From Tricholoma matsutake (taxonomy: Eukaryota; Basidiomycota; Agaricomycetes; Agaricales; Tricholomataceae), in contig AP026540.1 of assembly GCA_026075535.2 (NCBI GenBank), positions 10,664,001-10,728,000 on the forward strand: a stretch of 64,000 bases of DNA, written 5' to 3'. Positions within the stretch are counted from its first letter, which is position 1. The number at the start of each line of letters is the position of its first letter. The notes below the pieces were generated by a model. It saw only the letters and a list, made by a program, of their open reading frames with translations. It was not told where the DNA came from and ran no database searches. This document shows, one piece after another, positions 31,251 to 42,349 of the stretch. The translations under genes and the position numbers were made by a program.

Positions 31251-32250
31251 TGATGACTCTCAGTGGTACTCGATACTGAGTTTAACACCTAAATAAAACA
31301 CAAACCCTACAACTGCAGGTGCATTCTAATTGTGAAGGTTTGGCTAGAGGGTCTTGGTTCATCCTTCAAAATACAACTGAACCTGATACAAGAATAATAG
31401 TGATAGTCAAGAAGATGCAGTTATGCAGAACAGTGCGGAAAGCAAACACGGATGCAAAAGATTTGATAATATGAAGGCGCAGTACGATGATACGATAAGT
31501 GCAACTGAAATGCGCAACATGACACAATAATGTGCAATAAGATGAAGGCACAACACAGCAATTCGAGAGCGAGACAATGTAGAACTTCAAAAATGAGGAC
31601 TATGCGAGAGGGAGAGGGAATGAGATTGACATATGATTCTCCGCCTGTCTAGGCACTATTTTACAAGACTGTTTTATGCTACAAAAATTAAAGTAAAAGG
31701 AGTTAGATGAAAAAGTGCAAACTCTCAGATCGCAAGTTCCACCCATAAAAACAATTGCCTTGATAAGAAGATAAAAGAGGACTAAATGAATATAATGTTG
31801 GATCACAAATGGTTACCATATTTGGTGTGCCTTCGTTGATGTGCTTCGGGCTTCTTGGAGTTTGTGTGCACAATAGCGCTATGCAGTAGGAGCACCTGAT
31901 GTTGTTAATGAATATTGATTATATCATCGTTCCGACCATCAGAGTGACTTAAATGAGTTGCCAATGTATGATACTATTGAAACTGCAAAACGCACAAAAA
32001 GGCACGTTTGGCAAACACAGATCGCTGATGTGGAAGGGTGTGGAGAATGACCTCATAAGATACCAAATTGCTTGAACAGTGGATCGGAATTGTAGTCCAG
32101 TGTATAAGGCCATTTGTAGAGAAGTCGCAAAGGAAAGCGCAAAATGTGGCTTGTAGTGTAGTGCACTGGGTGATCAGAACATCTTATGAATGTTAGTAGA
32201 ATTGCAAAAAATACCATAGTGCGTGCGCAGAACAGTATGCAGTTGTATCA
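31251..32250 (-). repeat. Gypsy-2 5' LTR
   Basis: 1000 bp, same ends as the copy at 21781-22823. Followed at 32251 by ACAAC, which continues the interrupted gag frame of Gypsy-3. Confidence 0.9.
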
Positions 32251-32252
32251 AC

Positions 32253-33887
32253 AACTGCTTCACACACCCAATGACCATGCAAGATGCATATGATGCCACA
32301 CAATATTTGGACAAACTCAGCATTCAATGATACTACGACACCCTCATCGATCATGCCCAGAATATGTTGGTTTATCCAGATGCCTACAACATCATGGATA
32401 CCTTCCTGCATGGCCTCCCCAAGGAGATGCATACAAAGATGCTCGAAAATGGTCTTACTCCAGAAGCAAACACTGTCAAAGACTTTGTATCTGAAGGGAA
32501 AGCACTGGAAGCAGCCATGAAGACCATGGAACATTATAATTGGCACTCCATGAGTGCTGCATGCATTATAGAGACACCAAGGACCCAAGGCCATCTTGAG
32601 GATAAGGCAAAAAAGGTTGGCATAACTTTTATGAAGAGATCAGACTTGAACCAGGATAACAATGGACTGAGACCTAGGATCTTTGTAAATAACTGCACGA
32701 ACTACTATAGGATGAACTTCAAACCAAAGGCTCATCACGACAAACCCCAGGCATCTCATGATAAAGACAGACTTGCTGCCACACCTGCAGGAGAGGATGT
32801 AATATGCTTCAACTGTGATGAGCCAGGACATTATGCTAGGGACTGCAAGAAACCAAAACGAAACAAATCACACATTTGAGCAGCCCACACTGCTATATCT
32901 GAAGGAGAGGACCTGGATAATAGTGAACAAGATGACCGAGGCTCAGAACATAGTGCCCAGCAATCTATGGGATCTCAAGGCTACCAGAGTGACGAGGACA
33001 ACATGGTAGAGGTGGATGTATATGACAACAATGACTGGTATGATTGCATGTTTGACATGGAACACATGTGCATGATCAGGAAAACAGAACAAACACCACT
33101 GGCTAAACCGCATGAAAATGGACTGACACAAGACATAGACAAAGCCCATTTCCAGAAGGTACACTTACACATGGATAAGACAGCAAGGCCTTGACCAGAG
33201 TATAAGCTGGAAGAGAAGGAATGTTTAGCCACACTGGTATCTATTGGAGGATGTGAGGCCTGGAAACTATGGGACTCAGGAAGCACAATGATGTGTCTGA
33301 CCCCCACTTTTGCTCAAGTTGCTGACATCCGAATAATTCCACTAACAAATCCTCATATGTTACAATTGGGAACTGTGAGAAGTTGAGCAACAGTAAACTA
33401 TGGCATGGACATTAGACTCGAGACTCCAGGCATAAGTAATGATACTTATGTAGATATTGTGAACTTTGATCGCTACAATATGATAATTGGAACACCATTC
33501 ATGCACAAGAATAAGGTCATACTAGATTTCGAAAATAAACAAGTAATTGTGAATGGAAAATCAATACCCGCTGTGAAAATACTATTGGATGATAATGATG
33601 GATGGCTATGCCAATATTGAAGTGTTGACAAACATAAGAACTGACTACATGGTAGTAAGCCAACTATGGAAGAAATACTGGATGACAACAACAAGAAAAA
33701 TGGACATACATTACCTAAAGGAGTTTCCACACTCCTTATGGATGAAGAAGAGTTTAAAACTCTTCAGCAGGGGGAGAAACCAGCAACAAAATTGCAAAAA
33801 CCTAGGAAGAATCATGAACAACCTAACATCATGGAATGCCAACCTACATCGTCAAAGGTAAAAGTAGAGGATATGATCATGGACAAA
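32253..33887 (+). pseudogene. Gypsy-3 gag C-terminus and protease (six in-frame TGA)
   Basis: One frame with stops at 32328, 32877, 33192, 33384, 33618 and 33642, all TGA. Contents: capsid end (YDTLIDHAQNMLVYPDAYNI, FLHGLPKEMH), CCHC knuckle CFNCDEPGHYARDC, an acidic linker, the protease site KLWDSGSTMMCL and FDRYNMIIGTPFMHKNKVI. After the protease it runs open through LPKGVSTLLMDEEEFKTL to 33887, where the TAGTGT end of a hAT-like element cuts it. The rest of pol is missing from the window. The sequence is very poor in CG dinucleotides. Confidence 0.85.
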
Positions 33888-34286
33888 TAGTGTATCAAGG
33901 TTCAGTCCATAGGACCAAAGACTGAACCGGACCAAACCGTGGTCCATGCTTCAGTTCAGTCCATTTTTCTGAAAAAGTGAGTAACCAAAACCACGCTTTG
34001 GTTACCAGTTAACTCATTTTGAAAACATTTGAAAACCATTATAAAACCAGTTTAAACCAGTTTAAACCAGTCTTTTGCATTCAGACTACAGGACAGTAAA
34101 CTAATGTAGATAACATATAAAAAACTAATGTAAATACTACTAATATTGCCATTATGAAATGAAATGGGATGAGCCTGGGGAAAAAGAAGTCATTTGGTGA
34201 GGGTTTATATACCTTGTGGTCATGTTTGTGTGCAAAAAAAATAAAAGTGGCACCATTTTCCAAGAATCAGGCATGTCCATCACTGC
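33888..34286. mobile_element. Left fragment of an outer hAT-like element (L-type end)
   Basis: Begins TAGTGTATCAAGGTTCAGTC at 33888, then CCATAGGACC, CCAAACCGTGGTCC and a run of AAACCAGTTTAAACCAG. The inverted partner of this end type is at about 51890-52068. The fragment is interrupted at 34287 by the 17.8 kb element, preceded by ATCACTGC, and appears to continue at 52077. Confidence 0.6.
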
Positions 34287-34520
34287 TAGTGTTTTAAGGT
34301 TTGGTTCAGTCTGGTTTTTTGACCCCAAAGTGGGTTAACCATGACTATAACTGGTCCAGACCACAACCCTAAGTGATGTAGACTGTAACCAAACCGATTG
34401 GGACTGGTCCCATCAGTTCAGTTATAGTCCAAAAAAACAGTTTTGACCAGTTTTTCCTCCATTTTTTCACACTAACTAAATTTAATTATGTATATGAAAT
34501 AAAATAAATATATAAACACC

Positions 34521-34917
34521 CTGTGAGCAGTTGCTCGCAGCAGTGCAGTGTAGCTACTTAGAGAATGAAAAAAAGAGAACAAAAAAGAAAAAGAAAAAAG
34601 AACAGCCCCACCATCTTGCGTTTGTAGCAAGGGTGGGGTCCTACTGCTGTTTGTTTGTTGTCCCACTGTTTGTCCTCCCCACTGTTTGTCATTCCCCACC
34701 ATTTGTCATCCTTGCTGTTTGTTGTCTGTTGTTCATTGGCCTGGTACCCCCTGTTTGTCATTCCCTGCCATGCATCATCCATGCCATTCATCATCGTCAG
34801 CACCTCCATATCCCCCTATGAGCAGTGGCTTGCAGGCAGGGTGGTGGTGCCATGACATGGCAGCAGCAGCCGTTGCCATAACAGTACTTGTTGCCACCTT
34901 GTGAGCAGAGGCTCACA
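34521..34917. repeat. Dispersed GAGC palindrome, copies f, g and h
   Basis: f: CTGTGAGCA (34521-34529) with TGCTCGCAG (34532-34540), one G-T pair. g: about 34815-34834, CTATGAGC with GCTTGCAG, two G-T pairs and one mismatch. h: TGTGAGC (34900-34906) with GCTCACA (34911-34917), perfect. They lie just inside the R-type end of the 17.8 kb element, in low-complexity DNA of TGTTTGTC/ATTCCCC words (the reverse complement of the GACAAACA words seen near 53540). Confidence 0.8.
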
Positions 34918-34959
34918 GTGGTGGCAATAGTATGTCCAGCACATATTATACATGTCTGA

Positions 34960-35345
34960 GTCCTAAGAGAAATTGTGCAATGGAAAAGCAATGGAGACAT
35001 GTCATCCTCTCGTCTCTTTGGCCCCTTCAAACGACATGCAAATAGGTTAGAATTAAGTGTAAGATAGTGCTTGACAGTGGAAAACTCACTGAGATATCTT
35101 ATAGTTGTATAATACCCCCCTCCAAGTGAAATCCTGTCATAATAAAAGAATGACAAGATGCGATCCTGTAGTCTCTTCGGACCCTTCAAATGACATGTAA
35201 ATAGGTTAGAATAGAGTGTAAGATGATGCTTAACAGTGGAAAACTCACCGAGATATATCATGGTTGTGTAATACCCCCCTCCAAGCAAATCCTGTCATAA
35301 CAAAAGAATGGTAAGATACAATCCTGTAGTCTCTTTGGACTGGTT
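34960..35345. repeat. 159-bp tandem repeat, left array
   Basis: About two and a half units. The marker CCCTTCAA occurs at 35023 and 35182 (period 159). Each unit also has GTTAGAAT, TTAACAGTGGAAAACTCACC and GTGTAATACCCCCCTCCAAG. A second array in the same orientation is at 51380-51720. Confidence 0.85.
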
Positions 35346-35393
35346 TGAGTGGGCCATTGCTTGCATGGCAGGACCTCATTCTCCTGACTCAGA

Positions 35394-36673
35394 TCATGAG
35401 TGTATGGAGGCTATTACATAAACAGCACAAGTGGCGATCCATGACCGACAGGTCCCCAAGTTAGATATCATGTTGGTGATGCTGCCTTCATTCTCCATCT
35501 GGCAGCCAGTGGATATGCCATCATGATACCACACATGACCAGATTCTGTGATGATGCATGATGTGAAGTGATCATCAAGATAATACATCACTCCTCTAAG
35601 TTTGTAAGTTGTGCAGTGTCCATTGACTGCAGTAACAATTAAATTCTCTAACAGAGATGTTTGATGATGTGACAGGTCAAATGCAATTATAGGAGGTGCC
35701 TCTTCAAAGACATGTCAACATATGATAAGAGACTGACATATGCGGCAGCGTGATGCACACTCAATGGATTGATCATCAATGAATGTCCATATAGTGGGGC
35801 ATTGGCATAAGATGCTAATTTGACAACTGGAGGCAAGGGAATCCCCTCTATCCAATGGATGATTGTTTGGGCAATGTAGTGAAGATGATGTGATGGGATG
35901 AGTTGTAGCTAACAAATGATCCAGAATAGACTGAATTCCAGTGTGTCTACCCCAAGCAAAAACTGTAGAGTTTATTCTCTGCAACCATCATCACACAAAT
36001 CACAGACATCTTCAAGACTGTATGCAGTACCTTGGGGTCTAGTCTGTGAGAAGCTGTCAGAAATCTGACCTAAAAACTCATTGTTGATGTCTTTGAATTG
36101 AATTGCTCACACCACAGTGTCATCTTTCCAGATATTATAAAAGACAGACATGACTGCATCAAATGCACAGCTATTGTTGCTCCACTGTGTTCCACATGGA
36201 CTAATCTGTGTGGAATGCCCATGTAGGCTACTTGATATCATGCTGCTGTTTTTCAGTGCAGTTTTATCCTCTGGTGCAGAATGCCCAGATGTACTACTTA
36301 ATCCTGTTTTCATCTTTTTCAATGCACTTTCATACTCCTTATGATCAAATTCTGCACTAAGCTTTCGCTGCTTTCCAAGAATAATCATGGCAGCCTTTGT
36401 CCCCATTGCTGGTATAAAGCGAGAAACTTCAGATTTTTTTTGGTGTGCAGTAATTGGCTTAGAAGAAACCACAGTTTTCCAATTGGCCTCAGTACCATCC
36501 AACAAGTGAAATACGTCATTGTCTTTCCAGTGGATTGCTCGATGAACATTTGATAGCACATATCTTTCTCCCTTAACCAGACAAAAGGTTGATATGAGAT
36601 CATTTCTACTGTTGCCTACTACTGAAATTGGCAGCTTTCCATTATAACACAGCGTGGTCATATTGTCTAACAT
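35394..36673 (-). pseudogene. C-terminal cysteine-peptidase-like domain of the Helitron protein
   Basis: After the helicase comes a Lys-rich segment, then PCGTQWSNNSCAFDAVMSVF followed by YNIW, a nucleophile-like Cys box (N-x-C-x-x-D). Further on is a Cys-rich part (HCPNNH, ECASRCRICQSL), and 35394-35591 has MYYLDDHFTSCIITESGHVW followed by YHDG, like the His box of papain-fold de-ubiquitinases (H-F-T ... G-x-W-x-H/D-D/G). I read this as a ubiquitin-specific-protease-like fold. Stops between segments make it dead. The assignment is motif-based only. Confidence 0.5.
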
Positions 36674-38537
36674 CTCAAGCTCTCTGAATTCCTGTTGCAG
36701 TACACCTGAAGCCCCCCCTGTTTGTATGTGTCAAAACCCTGCAGTATCACTGTACCTGCTGCTGATGCACTTTTAGATAGTGCAGTGTAGTAAGACTGGT
36801 GGCTCCTTGCACTGGAAAGATCAACTACATTGAATGGTCTTGTCTTACCTTGAGAGGTATAATCTGTCATAGCAAAGTTTGGTAGCACCTCAACTTGACT
36901 TCTGGAAATATTAATTGTTGCATCATTTGGAAGTACACACTGAGTGTTGGTGATTGTTCTAGTCAATGGTACAACATTTTCTGGTAAATTATCCAGTTGC
37001 ACAGTCTGTGGTGGATTCACAAGCTTTACAAACAGTGTATCAAGCATACACTGACCCCTAGAACCCCTGGTTGTTTGCCAGTCATACACAATTGCATCTT
37101 GACCTTTGGTCATACACAGTTCTGTTGCACTATTCAAGTGGATTATCACAGGTAGTCCATGACAAAGTGACAATTTTCCAGGTATGTTCTTTGTATTACT
37201 GCTGGGTGGCAAATCCCAAAGGGTCTGCTGTAGGGCTGGTGACAGGGAAGGGATTTGGACCCTTTTATGTCCTAACTTCATAAATGGCTTTTTCTTACTG
37301 GAAATTTGTGCCCGATCATCTGTTGAACTAACTGTATCTTCAGAATAGAAGGAAACAAGCTCTTGTTCAGCCTCAGCTGCAAATCTTTGAGAACCAAGGT
37401 CATTGATGACATCCTTCGGCAAATTCAGGGTAGTAATTATTGACACGTTATGAAATTTTTTATTATTTACACATGGGTGGCCATCAAGCTCGCTGGATAT
37501 GCGAGAATGCAAAAATGCAATATCATCAGGTGTGCATGCTTTGTATCTCATATTGCTCAATGCCTCACACAGTCTTGCATCATCAGGTGTTTGAGTCTTT
37601 TGATGCATGTTTTGACGCAGAATAACAACAGTAGTTATTTGATGCCAGAGGGCCTTCCAAATTGCAGCTTCCTGATCACAAAGACTCCATGGATTTGAAC
37701 CCACTGTTCTACTATACAAGGATGCATGTTCTTGCCCAATTGCAGGAGGAAGTTGTGCAAAGTCACCAGCAAAAATCATGTTTAGTCCTCCAAATGGTTC
37801 TTCCATATTGTTCATTACTCATGCAAGTCTTTCACTAATCCTATAAATGTCCTTACAGGATAACATCAAAACCTCATCCATAAAAATGTAATCAACACCC
37901 TATAATCTCTGCTTTACCTCTGCAAGTTGCAAATTTGCAGACTTGTTAGATGTAAAACATTTATCCCAAACATATAATGATAAGTTGAACCTCCAAGTAA
38001 TGCAGCTGCACTGCCAGTTGGCCCTACAATAACAAAATGATGGGACTCTTTTTTATGCTTGAAAAACTCCATCAGGGCTTTCAATACTTGGGACTTTCCA
38101 GTTCCTCCCATTCCACCAATATGCATTTTCAATTGCTCAGATGTTGAAGAACAAGAGTGGTTGGCAACTATACAAAATGCATGCTCCTGCTCTGCATTTA
38201 ATTGGAATGTATTTACCACAGAGTCCATTTCATCTTTCCACTCTGGCCTAATACAGTTTTTCTCCAGATAACTTTTGTCAACAATTTTGATGCCCTGAAA
38301 TATATTTTTGTCTGTTGGAGGAGCATCAGCACTTCTACTGTCATGGTAACTTTGTAACCGGGACTCAATAATGTGCTGTCTTTTTGAAGTGACCACATTT
38401 TTCCATTCACTTCCAACACATATGCCTGAAACAGACTTATGAGATATTGAGTCATGATCATTTGGAAGGGTGTCTGGTTGGTGTGCAGTCCAACCAAGGT
38501 GGGTCATGATAAGCTTGGTTATGGACATTGATTTCAT
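36667..38537 (-). pseudogene. PIF1-family helicase of the Helitron
   Basis: Motif I IGGMGGTGKSQVLKAL and Ia VIVGPTGSAAALLGG lie in the 37914-38537 segment. Motif II (IFMDEVLML) lies around 37880-37910 between stops. Motif III IFAGDFAQLPP, motif V TDYTSQGKTRP and motif VI YYTALSKSASAAGTVIL lie in 36667-37815. It would unwind the displaced strand. The stops at 37815-37915 and the lost connection show decay. The SK in motif VI stands where SR is usual. Confidence 0.88.
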
Positions 38538-40096
38538 CAGTTGGTGAAACTGTTGACTTGCTGATCATCAATTTCAATCTCATCAGCTGGTAATCCATCC
38601 ACTGGAATATCATCTAGTTTGTCCAAAAGTCCTGACTGATGCAATTCATGGGCAATGGTATCATCATTCATCCAGCCAGGCACAGCAGTAGCTCCCTTCT
38701 TCAATTTAGATAGAAAATCATCCCTCTGATCAAGGCATTCATATCGGATGTTGAAGTTTTTCATTATACTTTCCTGTTGATCAGTAAATGTGTGAGCAAC
38801 AAATGCCTCATCCCAGGAGGCATCTTTTGCTTTGAGAGTAGAACCAGTTCGCCAGGGTTTAAACAAAGTCAACATAGTTGTGCAATAAAACTCTCTGTCA
38901 CCTTGGTCACGACGAGGAAGTGTTTGGCCTACAAAATTAGGTACAAGTGGAGAAGGCAAAGACTTCAAGCCATGAGTAGCAGCTAGTGGATGAAACTCTG
39001 TGAATTGCATCAGACTGTTATTGTGTATACCATGGTCTGAACTGTCATCGGCATTCTGGTCACCAGCAGCATTTTGACCATGATCAGCTTCCTCAGCATC
39101 CTCCACATCATCATTATGATCAGATGGATCAGAAGTCACAGGTTTCTTTGTGGTTTTACTTGGAAACTTCACACATTTATAGTTTGATATCCAGTTATAA
39201 AGTGACATATCTTCTAGGTCAACTGGATGGCAAACATAATCATCCACATTTGATATTCCAATGATTCTTCCCCCATGCTTCAAGATGGCAACTTTTTGGG
39301 TTTGCTCTCCAGTAAGATCCTCATCCCAGGCCTTTCTGACCTCATTGACAAAGGACTGCCAGTAAAATGGTACAAATTTATGACTAGTGTAGTGGTCTGG
39401 GTTACCAAGTAAGTACAAACATATCATGGGTGAACCCATTTCCAATTTTGTAGACATTGTGTTTACCATCTCTGTATTCTGAAAGAATACAGAACAGATG
39501 GATTCAAAAACTACATGTGTCTTCAAACTCATGTTTGTTATATAGTTCGAAACATATAACAGAGTCCCTTTGATGGCAGTCCCAGATCTGAGACTTGTAA
39601 CATCAGTGTTGCAGCAGAATAGATAGGATACAACAGATGAGAAATTGTTGATCCATGGCTCCAATTTTTTCAGGTTGAGGGCACCAGTGACTGGGTCAAC
39701 CTGGCTTTCTGTGAATGTCTCTTGGGGAGAGCGTGACTTACATCTACCCCACTTGTTGTCAAGACAGCCTTTGTAAGATTTTGCTTTATTTTGAGACCCA
39801 TCCTTGTTGGTGTTGGTACTACAGGTATGTATATTAGATTTTGACACTATGTCATCAACATTACTTGAAAATTTATCCTGCCAGGTCTTCAAATTCTGGC
39901 ACTTTCTACAGCCATCACACTCTGTTCTGGTGCATGGTAAAGGTGGAGGCTCAGGAAGTGTTTCAGTTGGATCCAGATAGCCTTCAGCCTGTGAAGCATG
40001 AAAAACATCAGACAAAACCTCAGCTTGTGTCCCAGTCAAAAATTCTCCTCTCAAGATATTTGACCATTTTTTGCTGAAAATCAGAGGTAGGGTCAA
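38537..40096 (-). pseudogene. Helitron Rep tyrosine region and linker
   Basis: 519 codons. Cys/Gly segment PCTRTECDGCRKCQNL, then GTLLYVSNYITNMSLKTHV with the candidate catalytic tyrosines, QNTEMVNTMSTKLEMGSPM and YLLGNPDHYTSHKFVPFYW, a standard Helitron sequence. An acidic linker (DHNDDVEDAEEADHGQNA) separates it from the helicase. The overlap with the previous open segment is in another frame. Confidence 0.85.
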
Positions 40097-40457
40097 TTAT
40101 ACAATCTCTTATCTCATCTGGAGTTAGGCCACCCTTAATCCAAAGCAAAAGATGGATATGAAGTGTAAGTTGACCTTGTTGTTCAACAGTGCCATAGGAT
40201 GCAGAAGTCTCTCCATAAAGTCCAGGATGGTATGAGTCAACACCAAGTACATGTTTGATGAACTGTTGTACCATGAAGTGGAAAAACCATGCACAGGCCA
40301 CAGGATTATTGGCAATAAGCCGATATTGGTCCTCTGGAAGTCTGATACATGGCTTAAATGTAACATCTTGGTCGGCATAGTACAAAGCAATGGGATTCTT
40401 AACATCAGCAGGTGAAAGTGTGATATACCAGAGTGGAGCACCTTGATGGGCTATCAA
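40020..40457 (-). pseudogene. Helitron Rep (HUH nuclease) core
   Basis: GAPLWYITLSPADVKNPIAL is the first Rep motif. LTLHIHLLLWIKGG contains the metal-binding HUH (H-I-H). The nuclease would nick and join the element ends during rolling-circle transposition. The tyrosine motif lies in the next segment (LLYVSNYITNMSLKTH). The tail is frameshifted around 40050. Confidence 0.88.
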
Positions 40458-40460
40458 TGA

Positions 40461-41264
40461 TTATATTTCATTTCTCATATACTTCTGACTAGTAACTGAG
40501 CCAGAGATCTTATAACCTATGTGATCCAAATCTCGAATAACTTGAAAGCAATCCTTTTCTTCTTGAGAAAATGGTTTAACTACATCCCCTTTTGACATCT
40601 TATCAGCCATTGATGACAGAACTTCTTGATCAAGGTTGAGAAGATGATTTGCTATATCATCAAATTTTCTAGTTTCAGCCAACAGAAACCCACCTGTAGT
40701 ACTGGCCTTTATCTGCTCATGGCTGAAGGCTACAAAGGGAAAGCTGGGGTCCTTCTGGAAGTGCTTGTCATGATACATAAGGAGATGTCTCTTATGCTTC
40801 TTATCAGATAGTGAAGTGCACCCAATTCCTCCATGACCATAAGGAAAGAGCCAAGGAAAAAGTTGTGGGTATAGTCCTGGATTTTCATAAATTGATTGAG
40901 CATATGGGCTGCGACCAATTGTTAAGGCCTTTCCTCTTCTTCCCCAGTGCTGAAGAGCGAGAGCCTTTTGTGCATCAAGTGTTTTTGTATCTAATTCTGC
41001 TCCTGTCAGGCCATGAACAATGAAAGAGCATTCTCCTTCAGCAACACCATCATTTACTTCATTATCAAATGCACTTGTACCTTCAGGAACTTTGTTAGAG
41101 TCTGCTGGGTGATATTCTACAGACACAGGAGGCATATCCTCAGGATAGCCATTTAGATTTATATATGATATGTCCAAGTCACTGTAACCAACATGGTTCA
41201 GCTTTAGCCATTCAAGTGCTTTTGCTACTTGGTTTCTCCTGACTAGAACTGGTATATGTTCCAA
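40461..41264 (-). pseudogene. Helitron segment between DUF6570 and Rep
   Basis: 267 codons: PVLVRRNQVAKALEWLKLNH, YINLNGYPEDMPPV, LQHWGRRGKALTIGRSPYAQ, and PGLYPQLFPWLFPYGHGGIG (the P-x-LFPWLFPYG motif typical of Helitron-like N-terminal regions). It ends at a TAA at 40461, where relatives have a Trp (RNEIWSLI); the Rep continues in the same frame. Confidence 0.82.
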
Positions 41265-42349
41265 GTCCTCTCGAGTGGGGATTCAAAAGCAATTACATGA
41301 GCAACCATTTTCTTAAGGCCACTTGCAGCTACCCTGACAAAACAACAGTTGTGGTGAATGCAAGCAACAAGAAGTCTCTCCATAAAGTTTAAGTCTGACA
41401 GCACCTTTGGAACTTCACCAAGCCAAAGGTTATTAGCTAAAGCAAGGTGTGGCACTTTGCCTTTTCTGATGCTTGCATGGCAGTCATCACAGACTTTGTC
41501 ACATTGGTAGTCAAGAACAGGACCCTTGAACTCAGAAACCTTTTGAGACAAAGTCTTGCATTCAATACAAGTCACACCTGGGGCTGCCAAAATTCCAAGC
41601 ATTGTCTTTATAGCTTTGAGGCGACTCAGCTGAGTGACAGGCACTAACTCACCACACACTGCACATCCAGATTCCTCAAGGGTCAATGGATTTGATTCTT
41701 TGCACCATTCTCTGACTATGGTCTCATCCAATTCTTCTGTTAATGGTAGAGGAGGAAAAATGGCTGGTGGAATAACAGCACTGGCATTAGGCTTACCATG
41801 TTTCAAAGGTTTGCACTTTCTCATATTGCGCTCAATCCACTCTTCAGTGAGTTTTGAGAATGCATTGGCAGATACCTTTTTTTTCTTTGCAGAAGCAGAC
41901 AACTGAGCCTCAAGAACAGAAGTATAAATATTGCAATTGACACAATTATGACCCTCAAACACTTTTACAAGCTCATCCTTGGTGAAACACCAATGTGTAC
42001 TGAGAGGAATTTTATGTATCTGCACTATTTTTTGCACCATCTGCTTAGAGATATGTGGTACAATATCAGTAAGGGACAAGTCAGCATGTACAAAGCCATG
42101 GTGTACAGGGTAAGCAAGGCACCCTATATCATCTACATAATCCACATAACAAAACACATGAGCAGATGATAGTTCATTGCTGTTGTTCTTAATAAATGAT
42201 GTGACAGATGGATGTGAAAACAAATATGCCCTTCCTCCTCCAACAGGCACTGACGTACTGCCAGAGCCACCTAACTCAGAGGAGGATTCCAGTAGATGGC
42301 TAAAGCAGAGGTGTACACAAATGTTTGGACGACAACTGAAAATCAGCAA
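41243..42349 (-). pseudogene. Helitron N-terminal Cys-rich (DUF6570-like) segment
   Basis: CAVCGELVPV and CIECKTLSQK pairs, then CDKVCDDCHASIRKGKVPHL, a LALANNLWLGEVP segment and LLVACIHHNCCFVRV. This matches the Cys-rich module that precedes Rep in fungal Helitrons, which is thought to bind metal or DNA. At about 41277-41280 the frame is lost in a run of C, and the correct frame continues as TREDLEHIPVLVRRNQVAKA. Confidence 0.8.

Larger units (their letters stand above)
21781..32250 (-). mobile_element. Gypsy-2: 10.5 kb minus-strand Ty3/Gypsy element with an antisense accessory gene
   Basis: LTRs at 21781-22823 (1043 bp) and 31251-32250 (1000 bp) share TGATGACTCT...TTGTATCA ends. Their differences are scattered, mostly transitions, with an indel of about 40 bp, so the element is much older than Gypsy-1. 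The target duplication is ACAA, perhaps ACAAC with one base lost. Order in element sense: 5' LTR (right), tRNA-type primer site, gag, protease, RT, RNase H, integrase, an antisense gene region of about 2 kb, 3' LTR (left). Many stops, mostly TGA, make it inactive. Confidence 0.93.
19416..33887 (+). mobile_element. Gypsy-3: old plus-strand Gypsy element, split by Gypsy-2 and cut by a hAT-like end
   Basis: Pieces of one plus-strand gag-protease frame lie at 19416-21780 and 32253-33887. Removing Gypsy-2 (21781-32250) and one duplication joins GGC TTA TAC to AAC TGC TTC in frame (GLYN / CFTHPM). Downstream come a CCHC knuckle and a protease. At 33888 the frame is cut exactly at the start of a TAGTGT terminal repeat. 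Reverse transcriptase and 3' parts are not seen afterwards. The protein layout closely parallels Gypsy-4 at the right edge (FDRYNMIIGTPFMHKNKVILDFE against IDRYDAILGTVFMRKHSIVLDFE). All stops in the distal part are TGA. Confidence 0.8.
35394..42349 (-). pseudogene. Decayed Helitron Rep-helicase gene
   Basis: On the minus strand the order is: Cys-rich N-terminal region (DUF6570-like), Helitron-like Rep with HUH motif, linker, PIF1-family helicase motifs I-VI, and a C-terminal cysteine-peptidase-like region. That is the layout of fungal autonomous Helitron proteins. Frameshifts near 41265-41280, 40050 and 38540, and stops at 40461 and around 37815-37915, break it, so it cannot be functional. 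Helitron ends (5' TC, 3' hairpin plus CTRR) were not identified. The Helitron is inside the hAT-bounded 17.8 kb element and was probably an independent insertion. Confidence 0.88.
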
